A stretch of DNA of 64,000 bases from Miscanthus floridulus (lineage: Eukaryota > Streptophyta > Magnoliopsida > Poales > Poaceae): contig NC_089593.1 in the NCBI RefSeq assembly GCF_019320115.1, forward strand, positions 37,983,474-38,047,473, read 5' to 3'. Within the stretch, counting starts at the first letter, position 1. Each line of letters opens with the position of its first letter. The position numbers and the translations under genes were made by a program. A model generated the notes under the pieces. The model saw only the letters and a list, made by a program, of their open reading frames with translations, searched no databases and was not told where the DNA came from. Of the stretch, positions 54,879-64,000 are shown piece by piece.

Positions 54879-55594
54879 TTGGTAGCTTGTTATATTTAAC
54901 CACATCTAGGCCCGATACCATGTTTAGTGTGTGTATGTGTGCTAGATTTCAAGATAATCCTAAGGAAACTCATTTGATTGCCGTTAAAAGAATCCTTAGA
55001 TATCTTAAACACACACTAAGTATTGGCCTTTGGTATCCCAAAGGAGCTATATTTGAATTAGTTGGCTATTCTGATTCGGATTATGCCGGTTGCAAAGTTG
55101 ATAGAAAAAGCACATCCGGAGGGTGCCATTTGCTTGGTAGATCATTTGTGTCTTGGTCCTCCAAGAAACAAAATAGTGTGGCCTTATCCACCGTTGAAGC
55201 AGAATACATTGCCACAGGTGCTTATTGTGCACAAATACTTTACATGAAGCAAACCTTGCTAGACTATGGTGTAGTTCTAGAAAAAATACCTCTTTTGTGC
55301 GACAATGAAAGTGCGGTAAAACTTGCAAATAATCTGGTTCAACACTCTCGCACAAAGCACATAGATATCCGCCATCACTTTCTAAGAGATCATGTTGCTA
55401 AAAATGATATATCACTAGAAGGTGTAAGAACCGAAGATCAATTAGCAGATATCTTCACTAAACCGCTAGATGAGGCTACATTTTGTAGATTGCGGAATGA
55501 GCTCAATGTACTTGATTTTAGTAACTTCACTAAAAATGAGCTTGTGTTGTCCCTTGCATTCATTGTAATATACAACATGTTTAATTTTTGGTAA
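54848..55594 (+). pseudogene. Copia RNase H and pol C-terminus of element A
   Basis: The frame is shifted relative to the RT. It contains [62 protein letters not shown] and RTKHIDIRHHF. These are the standard Copia RNase H landmarks with their acidic residues. The 3' end adds a tail to VIYNMFNFW before TAA. It would degrade RNA in the cDNA hybrid, but in this copy it is separated from RT by the junction near 54838. Confidence 0.9.
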
Positions 55595-56832
55595 TGCATA
55601 TAGGGCTTGTCTAACATGGTTAAGATAACTGCCGAAAAGCATGTGAAGAAGCTTAACCTTGGATCAAACTTGACAAGGAACTAGATTTACTTATAAGTAT
55701 TGCATATGCATGAATGTTGTTTTGCCGTTTTGTTCCAGTTGCCCTTTTATTGCCTATTTTTATAAAAAGAATTATAGCCTAAGGCAAAATATTTTGAAAA
55801 ACTTGAGGGTTTGAGAGAGGTCACTCACATCAGTCCCAATTGGTGTTTATTTGGATCTTATTCAAGTTGGGACTTGATTGGGAACAGGCAGCGTGAAGGA
55901 ACATTGAAGATTTGCTGGAAAAGAGTGACCGGACGCTGCACCGGACTCTACAGTCTAGCGTCCGGTCAGTTCACAGGAGGTGAACTCGCTGCGAAGGAGT
56001 GACCGGACTCTGTCTTTCAGCGTCCGGTCAGAAGACATCTCAGCATCTGGTCGTGTGAAGAAGACAAAGGCTAAGTTGACTGGACTCTGGCTGCGTCCGG
56101 TCGGTGTCCACTGAACGCGTCCGGTCGTGATTCTAGAGGAATTGGACCTCTCTGGAATCGATCGGATGCTAGGTGGTAGTGTCCGGTCGCTACCACCAGA
56201 GCATCCGGTCAGTAGTTTTCATGCAGTTTCAGAACTCTTCTTCGCTTCCTTTTCTGATCCGCTAGGGGCCACCCTATTTAACCGCGTGCCATACTATTTT
56301 TATCCCACATCCGCTCCTTGCCCTAGCCACAAGCCACCGACATCGCCGTGCCTCCCTTGTCCCAAGCCGCCGTAAGCCCTAGCCACCGAAGAGCTGCCCG
56401 TGCTCGCCTCTGCCCTCGCTGCCGCTGCCGGTGCTCACCGCGCCCGCACAGCTCCTCTCTGCGATAGCGCAAGCTCCACCCACGCGCCTCCGTTCTAGCG
56501 CCGTCGAGGTCTCACCCTAACCTACGCTATTCTTCTCCTGAGCCATTGGCTGCACCGCCATGGTCCAAAGCTGACCCTCTGCCATCCAGCGCTGGGCCGT
56601 CAATTCACTGCTTACCACCAACCCTAACCCTAGCGGTCCCGGTGATCCCCCATGTGACGCTTCTCTCCTTTTCTTCGGATCATCGGTTCGTCAGCGAGTT
56701 GGTGTTGTTGAGGTGATAGGTGCTGTTGTTAGTTAACTCAGAGCCAAGCTCGCGAGTACGGATTGAGGCCAAGCCTTGTAAGTGTCAGTGGACAGTTGAT
56801 CTTGTTAGTGGTAGTGGTTCTAGTCAGATCAG
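55595..56832 (+). other. Post-pol spacer of element A with GACCGG/CCGGTC array
   Basis: Between pol and the next ORF, 55925-56215 carries many TCCGGTC and GACCGGA words like those of the LTR U3. A GC-rich leader with CTAGCCACAAGCC-like sequence follows. No gene is recognised. Confidence 0.75.
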
Positions 56833-59400
56833 ATGGCTCGCACCAAGAATGTTGGTGGTGGTCCAGGAGATGATGATCGGAGGCCTCCGCCTCGCTTGCC
56901 TGCAGGTACTAAAGGCAAGGCGACGAAGAAGGTTGCATCAAAGAAGCGAAAGTACCCTGATGCAGAGACAACGAGAGCAGCAGCAGTTGTAGAGGCCACA
57001 GAGCGTGCCAAGAGAGGAGGTGCCCACAGTAGAGTTGTCATTACAGATCATCTGTCACCAGACGCGTAGGGCAGACTTGAGCATATTGAGCGTCTTCATG
57101 GTAGTCCACCTAGGACTGTCATGATGGTAGGACGACGTCTTCCCATTGTGGATCCTCAGCCTTAGGGGGAGTCACAGTAGGAGTCACAGCAGCAGCCCCC
57201 ACCAGTAGAACCTTAGCTAGCTCAGGAGACATAGGAGGGACAGCCATCATAGCAGACTCAGGAGAGCCAGTAGGCCGAGGAGACCGAGCAAGCACCCTAG
57301 CCATAGCTACGCCGCTCTGGTCGTACCCGTGTTCTAGTCTCACCACGACCGCTGCCATAGCAGAGGGGATCACATCCACCGCCTAGACCATAGGGTCCAC
57401 CTCTAGTGACCCACCTTGACTTGAGGGCCGCCACGGCCAAGCAGGTTCAGCAGCTTTGCTTCGTGGAGTTTGATGTGTGGTTTCCACCCAGGAGGGATGA
57501 GAGAGCAGCAGAGGGTTTCTACACGCCACTACAGGAGGATTTCTATAATGCCTATCTAAATAGTGGAGCAGTCTTCAGATCTCAAAGAGTCTACAGCATA
57601 GAGGCTATAGTCACAACAGCTGGAGAGCACATTCGCCCCTACCTTGCATATCTGCTGGGGCTAATAGATCTGATTGGCCAGACAGGATTGTATATACCAT
57701 CTTGGGTTTGGTAGTTCTATGCTTCGCTCTACATTGACCCGCAGCATAACTTTATACACTTTGCATTCAGAGGCAGAGACTACAGGATGATGAGTCAGAG
57801 GGCCAGGGAGATACTGAGGTTACAGGAGCAGCCTGTTAGGTTACATGAGGTATGTTATGGACATCAAGAGCCTCCCAGGCGCCCTCATGGTGGTATGGTG
57901 CCCCCTACAGATCTTGTGTGCCATTGCTTCAAGGAGCCCTTTGGTGAGGGGTCAAGGAGATACCCCAGTGACCTTACTCCTATAGCTAGAGTGCTAGAGG
58001 CTATCATAAGGAGGACACTACTTCCCAGGATGGGATATAGAGAGGGTTTGACTTGCCTCTAGCTTTGGCTCATCAATGCCCTGATGCAGCAGACAGTGTT
58101 TGATATTTGGGACCTCCTTCTATCAGAGATGGAGGATACTATAGCTGAGGGCTTCAAGGGTCGCAGGTAGCTTCCATATGCACATTGGATCACATTCCTT
58201 ATTCTCAAGGCTGTGCAAGTTAGGACACCAGAGATGGTTGTAGAGTATAGAGGTGCCACCATAAGTTTCCAGCTTATAACATGGCACAAAGGATCAGGCA
58301 TAGCACACCATAGGCACCCATTTAGCCTCACCGTCATCCAGATGTACCAGAGTCCGTAGCTCAGTAGGATGAGATTATTAGAGGCATAACCGCTACTGAG
58401 GAGGAGCAGCTTGAGGCTTAGGAGGAGAGGAGCGAGTCTAGTGACAGTTCGAATGATGACTATCTGCCTATTCCTCAGATGCCTCCACGTAGACATGATG
58501 TAGAGGCCGGAAGTTCTAGCTCCGCTCCACCTACACCGTAGACGGACCCCACTTTGATTGCTATCCTTGAGTGGATGCAGCAGGATCAGGCTAGATAGGC
58601 TCAGGAGACCGCTACCAACTTTGCACAATTTTAGGCTCATCAGGACGAGTTCCAGCGACAGCAGCAGGTCTTCTAGTAGCAGCAGCAGTAGATGCATCAG
58701 CAATAGTTACTCATGCAGCAGCAGCTTTTGGGATTCATGCAGCATGTAGTGACAGCCATTGGGGCCCCACAGCCATAGCTTTTGCCCTAGATTGGTTTGC
58801 CTACTACCACTATGACGACTCCAGCAGTACAGCCCAGTGGGCTTTAGAGTCAGGGATAGCCTCCAGCTCCGTTTGCTTCTCCCACAGTACATGTGTCCCT
58901 GTGGTTATCCTTGCTAATGGTAGCCCTGTAGTTCACACCACTTCAGACGGGCTCACACCGAATCAGTCACCCTCGCTATTTGTGCCTGACACATCAATCT
59001 CTAGGAGTCTTGGAGCATCTTTTAGCAAGTTGACAGGAATGCCTACACCGCCACATATGGATGCCCTAGGTCCTTCTACAACAGCTCCCATTGCCATGAC
59101 TACTCAGAGGCTCCCTTCTTCTGTCACATCTTTAGATCCTACGACAGATATACCAGCAGCATCATAGGCAGCACCTGCCCTAGCTTAGACCTAGACCTCT
59201 TCAGTGATGCTTCTAGCCACAGAGGGTCAGTCAGTACAGAGCTTAGGGTCAGATGATGATGGCGCCTAGTTCCAGCTTGCCCCTCGTACCTCAATGCCTG
59301 GCTCGTCCGCTGCAGCCCCACCAACCGACCCTTAGGTTTTGGTGTTTGATGCCAAAGGAGGAGAGGGTTCGAGTATGTAGACTCAGGGGGAGCGACTTTT
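56833..59400 (+). pseudogene. Long post-pol ORF of element A, riddled with TAG codons
   Basis: From MARTKNVGGGPGDDDRR a coherent protein-like sequence runs about 830 codons with frame changes near 58340 and 58900. It starts with a basic, KR-rich segment (KGKATKKVASKKRKYPD). A globular part contains CFVEFDVWFPPRRDE, YAYLNSG-like residues and FYASLYIDPQHNF. A long Gln-rich tail with QQDQ and QRQQQV follows, then a Ser/Thr/Pro-rich end. By hand I count about 34 in-frame stops, all TAG and none TAA or TGA. It occupies the place of the env-like ORF of some Sireviruses, but no convincing transmembrane segment is seen. It might be related to the plant transposon-associated protein family PF20167; unconfirmed. 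The GC-rich, CAG-using codon style differs from gag-pol. Confidence 0.7.
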
Positions 59401-59815
59401 AGGGGGAGCCTAGTTTGCTATTAGTCTATTATATACATTTAGAGTTTTATTTGTGTGATACACTATTACTATTATGCATTCATGTGTTTACTTTCATGCA
59501 TACTATTATATCTATGTGATAGTGATATCTACGTGATTGTGATATATGACATGTGTGCTCTCTACTTTGAATTCCTTTATATGTCATATCACTTGTGTAT
59601 TGCTCATTTGCTTTTGCTTCCGTGCTTTACTCCAATGCAAATGAGATTCACCACTTGTACTCATGCTTATTTCATATCTTTTGAGTACATCGTGTTGGCT
59701 TGGGTCATATAAGCTTGCCTAACTATTTTGTTCTTATTGACAAAAGCTTATATGAACCAAGCATGTCAAAAACCTCACTCTTTCACATACTCGAGGTGGT
59801 ATTGTCATCAATCAC

Positions 59816-59830
59816 CAAAAAGAGGGAGAT
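59816..59830 (+). other. Polypurine tract of element A
   Basis: AAAAAGAGGGAGAT lies directly before the TG of the 3' LTR and primes plus-strand DNA synthesis in the family. The second Sirevirus-like element has the matching AAAAAGGAGAGAT in antisense at about 63384-63396. Confidence 0.88.
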
Positions 59831-61386
59831 TGAAAGCATCTAGGCCCCTAATTGGGTTTTGGTGATTAATGACAATACAAGATTACTATGACTAACGTGT
59901 GTTTTGTAGAGGCAATTAAGTTAGGTCATGGTAATGGAGATCGATTGGGCAATCAAGGTGGTCATGCCCCTATGATGGAAATCATTTTAGTTTTCAAAGG
60001 ATGGATGACAAGGTTAAGGATGACTAGTTCTAAGTGTCGATTGGAGTTGGAGAGACACTTAGAGTAGTTTAGGACTTTGTTTTTCTTTGGCCGTACTATT
60101 AAGGGGGGTATGGACGGGTAGCTTGACCTAGATGAGTCTAGTGAGTTAGGTGTGGTGCACACTTGTCAAAACAAGCACTAGGTAGCTCCACAACAGCCCT
60201 ATGATCCTATGGAGCAAACTTCATTCACATATGTTCGAGAGTTGGAAGTGAATGGAGGGTCAAATGCTGACCGGATGCTGGCTCCGGTCAGACCGGACAC
60301 TGGCTGCAGGGTCTAGTCAGTTCATTTGACCAAGGTGATTGCATTCGGTGTGATCGGACGCTGAGTGGTCGAGTGACCGGACACTGAGGGCCAGTGTCCG
60401 ATTGACTCCAGTAAGGTTCTAGAGAAGGAATTCTGCGACCGAACGCGACCGGTTAGTACTGATCGGACCCTGGGGGTTCAGTGTCGGGTCAAGTACAGTA
60501 AGGTTCCAGTGGGGGTTTAATGCGACCGGACGCATCCGATCAGTGGTGATCGGACCCTGCCAGCGTCCGGTCAACACTTAATCACTGGTGTGCGGGTTAA
60601 ACTGACCGAAACGTCTGGTCAACTTGACCGGAGCGTTCGATCACCCCGTAGAGGCACATAACGGTTCGTTTTTTAGGCTGCCTTATAAATAGAAGCTCCA
60701 CTCGTGTGTGGAGTCACTTTTGCTCATTCCAATAGCTGAGAAACACATTTGTGAGTGCCAAGAAGAGCAAGGTCCTAGTGAGGTGATTGAGATTTGAGAA
60801 TCCAAGAGAGTAGCCTCATTAGTGAATCAAGAGTAGCAAAGTGTGCATCCACCGTTCTCATTAGGCTTCACATGGTCAAGTGAGAGTTTGTGCTTGTTAC
60901 TCTTGGTGATCGCCATCACCTAGATGGCTTGGTGATGATTGGGAGCTTGGTGATCACCCGGCGGAGTTTGTGGGTGACCCAACTCAAGTTGTGAGTGGTT
61001 TTGGGTGATTCACCACGATGGTGTGTCGAAGAACCAACTTGTAGAGAGCACTTGATCCTTGCGCGGATCAAGGGGGAGCTACACCCTTGCGCGAGTGCTC
61101 CAACGAGGACTAGTGGGGAGTGGTGACTCTCTGATACCTCGGCAAAACATCACCGTGTTCCTCTCTCTCTATTTACTTTGAGCAATTTCATACTTGTTGT
61201 TACATTCATTGAATTGTCATGCTAGAGTAAGTTTGGAACATAGGTTGCAAGTCCTTTGTGCGTTAGATTAATAGAAACACTTTTCTAGGCACAAGGGGTT
61301 AATTGGGCTAACCTTAGGCTTTAATTATTGCAAGAAAATTTAGAATTAGCCTAATTCACCCCCTCTTGGGCATCTTGATCCTTTTA
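59831..61386 (+). repeat. 3' LTR of element A
   Basis: It begins TGAAAGCATCTAGGCCCC and ends ATCCTTTTA, 1556 bp, with TATAAATAG at 60685-60693. It differs from the 5' LTR by about 3-4% over the part compared, mostly by transitions. The terminal C-to-T change gives TA where CA is expected. Confidence 0.95.
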
Positions 61387-62363
61387 GGCAGGCTAGGCCT
61401 AAACTTCCTGGCAGACTGGTAGTATCCCTGAGGGTGCGGCATTGATCAGACCCGCGACTGTACCTGAGTTGTACCAAAGGTGACCCGATGCGACCCCAAT
61501 GGGGGAAGTGTGGGTTTGTGTTAGGAATAACTCCCCAGCTGGTTGGAATCGATTTGAGTCGACATCTCTCTTGGATAGAGAGAACTTGACTGAGCAGTGA
61601 CCATGTAGCATTAATTGATGGAACTTGATGGTTATGATGATGCTCAAATTAATACACCGGATATGGTTACTAATGCTTGTTAGCTTAATCAAGTGATTGC
61701 TCTAGTACAGGTGCTAATCTAGTGATGCTTAATTGAATAGGTATTCAATTTGATGCTAAAGATATTAAATCTCCAAGTTATGTTACTTAAGCTTTTATGC
61801 AAAATTGCCAAGCTAACTCCACCGATAAAGCCTTGCATACTCCTTGGTGTCATATTATTTCTGGTTTACGATGGGTAAGTCTAGCTGAGTACATTCTCAT
61901 ACTCAGGGTTTATTCCCTCTTGTTGTAGATGATATGATGTATCATGGGTACTGTAAGAACTGCCTTTATCCTGCCGTGGATGAGGACTAAACCATGGGGC
62001 ATGGTACTCCTAAGTTATCCTCTTTGTTATGCTTTTCCTAGAAATGACCATAGTACTGGCATGTATTTGAACTAAGTGTGATGTTGATGTCAAACTACTT
62101 TGCTTCTGCTATTTGAACTTGATTTGTAACAACTATGTGAACTCCGATGTATGTGAGATACTTGTGAACCATTTGTGAACTGTGATGTAACATGTGACTT
62201 GTTATGTTGAATCATGTATGATCTTGGCTTGTATGTTGGTTGGTTTGAGATCCTTCATGATTTCATCGGACTACCGGGTTTATATGGGCTCAAGTATGAT
62301 AGTTTGATCGCTTTAGTGATTGTATTGTACTTGTGCTCTTATAAATTGGATGGTTCTGTTACA
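61387..62363. mobile_element. Element C, right part
   Basis: After the second GGCAG of element A the sequence GCTAGGCCTAAAC resumes element C and ends GGTTCTGTTACA. The end is followed by ATGTC, the partner of ATGCC at 44432-44436. No coding sequence was recognised. Confidence 0.65.
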
Positions 62364-63383
62364 ATGTCCCTCACTAGGTAGTCTATGTACTGGCCAGACG
62401 CATCCGACATGTCCGGTCGCTATTAAGCTGCCACCTGTTATGTTCAAACGGTTATAGCCATTGGCACCCATCAGCTAGCACTGTCACAAGCTGTCAGTCA
62501 TTGACCGGTCGCACAAGATCACGATTGGACACGTCCGCTTAGGGCCCGATCACCTACATGCCAGCTTCCTCAGTGCCAAGATTGAACGTGACACTCAAGT
62601 GATTAGACGCATGTGCAAGCAGGGTCCGGTCGACTCCAGTAAGGGGCTAGAGAGCATTTGAGATGACCAGACGCATCCGGTCGCATGTGACCGGACACTC
62701 CCAACGTCCGATCCTTACTCGCTCAGCTTTTGCGTGCCACGTCATCATGATTGAATGTAGGAATAGTATACCCCCAGCATCTGGTCACTCCCCTGAGCCA
62801 GAGTCTGATCACTTCATGCCTCTTCCCGAGCCTAGGGTTAAGCACCGAACGCGTCTGGCCCCTATATCGGACGCGTTCAATCATCCCGTGACCAATAGCT
62901 TCAACTCCATTCACTTCACCCTTGCTTCTAACTTGCCAACCACAAAGTGTCTCACCATAGTGCATGTGTGTTAGCATTTTCACAAAGCATTTTCAAGGGG
63001 TGTTAGCACTCACTAAAATCTAAATGCACATGCAATGAATTAGGACATCTAGTGGCACTTTGATAACCGCATTTCACATCGAGTTTCACCCCTCTTAATA
63101 GCACGACTATCTATCCTAAGCACACTCACATCCACTCTATGTCTTGAGTGCCAAAACAAAAAGCTCCTATCAATTATACCTTTGCCTTGAGCCTTTTTGT
63201 TTTTCTCTTTCTTCTTTTTCAAGTTTAGAGCTTGATCACCATCATCACATGTCCATTATCACCGCCATGGACTTCATCCTTGCTCCAATACTTGGTGTGT
63301 ACTAACCTATCTCATAGTCACTTAGAGCCAAAGGTTAGTACCTAGGGTTTCATCAATTAGCCAAAACCAAACTAGAGCTTTTA
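62364..63383 (-). repeat. Sirevirus-like element B: 5' half of the same antisense LTR
   Basis: On the minus strand the LTR starts TAAAAGCTCTAG at 63383, where TGAAAG would be canonical. It contains TCCGGTCG/GACCGGAC words (62395-62710), as in element A's U3. Just upstream on that strand is the polypurine tract AAAAAGGAGAGAT. Its continuation is at 44436-43513, beyond element C. Confidence 0.75.
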
Positions 63384-64000
63384 ATCTCTCCTTTTTGGTA
63401 ATTGATGACAACCCTTTCACAAAGATATGAACTTGAAATCATTTTGAATTCATGTTGCTTTCCCAAGCATTTTTACCATGTGTAAAGGATTTGGACAAGT
63501 TTCATGAACCCAAATTGGTAGCATTAACTCCCCCTATATATGTGCTAAGAGTTTGGATAGAAGCTTGCACATATGCATAGATAGGAAATGTGGGAGAGTA
63601 ATGTCTACCAAATGATGCTAAGGTATAAGGGATGGACCTTTGAAGCATGATACCAATCGGAGTGCACCAATAATACCATCCTTAGCACCATTGTTAGTTA
63701 GATAGCACTTGCAAAATATAAACAATAGATACCTCATGAGATCAACATTATAAGCAAGGCTCTAGTACCACTTGTGAAAACAAATGCAAGGCTTATCTAA
63801 CTATCATCCTATGCATGCAAGTTTTTCATTTCATCAATCAAACGTACAACTAGCATACACCACTCAAGCATGGATTATTGAATTTAAAACTTATGCAATG
63901 CAAGCATACATATAAAATGCACATTCAAATACATCATTTAAGTTTATGAGCTTGCTCCCCCCTACTTGTGTGCTCAAATTTTGATTGATCCCCTTCTATT
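63384..64000 (-). mobile_element. Sirevirus-like element B: 3' internal region (antisense)
   Basis: This sequence precedes the LTR on the minus strand. It begins at the window end and runs down to the polypurine tract. It is non-coding and AT-rich, like the stretch of element A between its post-pol ORF and PPT. The rest of element B lies to the right of the window. Confidence 0.65.

Larger units (their letters stand above)
48392..61386 (+). mobile_element. Sirevirus-like Ty1/Copia retrotransposon A, complete with both LTRs
   Basis: TG...CA-type LTRs (48392-49963 and 59831-61386) bound 12,995 bp and are flanked by identical GGCAG (48387-48391 and 61387-61391). It has a Met-tRNA-type PBS, a polypurine tract, a gag of 800 codons with two zinc knuckles, Copia-order pol (protease, integrase, RT, RNase H), and a 4.2-kb post-pol region with a long degraded ORF. 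A large gag, an extra post-pol ORF and GGAC/CCGG-rich LTRs fit Sireviruses. A hand count over the first 375 bp of the LTRs gives about 13 differences (3.5%), so insertion is fairly recent. The 3' LTR ends TA instead of CA. Confidence 0.93.

Noticed and set aside
56833..59400. TAG reassigned to Gln or programmed readthrough in the post-pol ORF
   Set aside because: Plant nuclei use TAG as stop. CAG to TAG decay explains both the identity and the number of stops, and the frame also has shifts.

Overview
The window looks like nuclear DNA of a grass, most likely a panicoid such as Saccharum, Sorghum or a relative. The evidence is: intron-rich plant genes with canonical GT-AG borders; F-box/DUF295 and F-box/FBD genes typical of grasses; Tourist-, Stowaway- and hAT-like MITEs; an Au-SINE-like sequence; a Tat-lineage Ty3/gypsy element; and Sirevirus-like Copia elements. 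The species is inferred, not proven. There is nothing bacterial or organellar and no CRISPR array.

Layout. (1) 1-4.4 kb: the decayed 3' half of a Tat gypsy element (RT, two RNase H domains, integrase, probable 3' LTR), followed by a fragment of a Mutator-like repeat. (2) 4.4-8.3 kb: gene-poor DNA with an antisense LINE reverse-transcriptase remnant. (3) 8.3-21.6 kb: two intact nine-exon zeta-class glutathione transferase genes on the minus strand (8329-10799 and 19335-21575). Between them is a duplicated F-box/DUF295 pseudogene unit and an F-box/FBD pseudogene carrying a MITE. (4) 21.6-34.9 kb: a decaying interval with clustered tandem duplications, a FabG-type reductase pseudogene, a (TA)n tract, a PPR pseudogene split by a 1-kb MULE-like element, a LINE 3' end and Stowaway-like MITEs. 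(5) 35.2-41.8 kb: an intact 13-exon serine carboxypeptidase gene on the plus strand. (6) 42-64 kb: nested retroelements. An antisense Sirevirus-like LTR (B) lies in a pseudogene. It is split by a roughly 4.9-kb element (C) that begins TGTAACACC. Element C is in turn split by a 13-kb Sirevirus-like Copia (A) with LTRs, PBS, PPT, gag, pol and a long GC-rich post-pol ORF.

Only three genes look intact: the two GSTZ genes and the carboxypeptidase. The GSTZ pair would act in glutathione-dependent isomerisation (tyrosine catabolism). The carboxypeptidase would act in secretory or vacuolar proteolysis. The other coding signals are pseudogenes or transposon genes.

The most distinctive observations are three. 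The post-pol ORF of element A has about 34 in-frame stops by hand count, all of them TAG, which fits CAG-to-TAG decay. The nesting order can be read from matching target-site duplications. Two insertions can be resolved to the base, one in the PPR pseudogene and one MITE with an empty site in the neighbouring paralogous copy.
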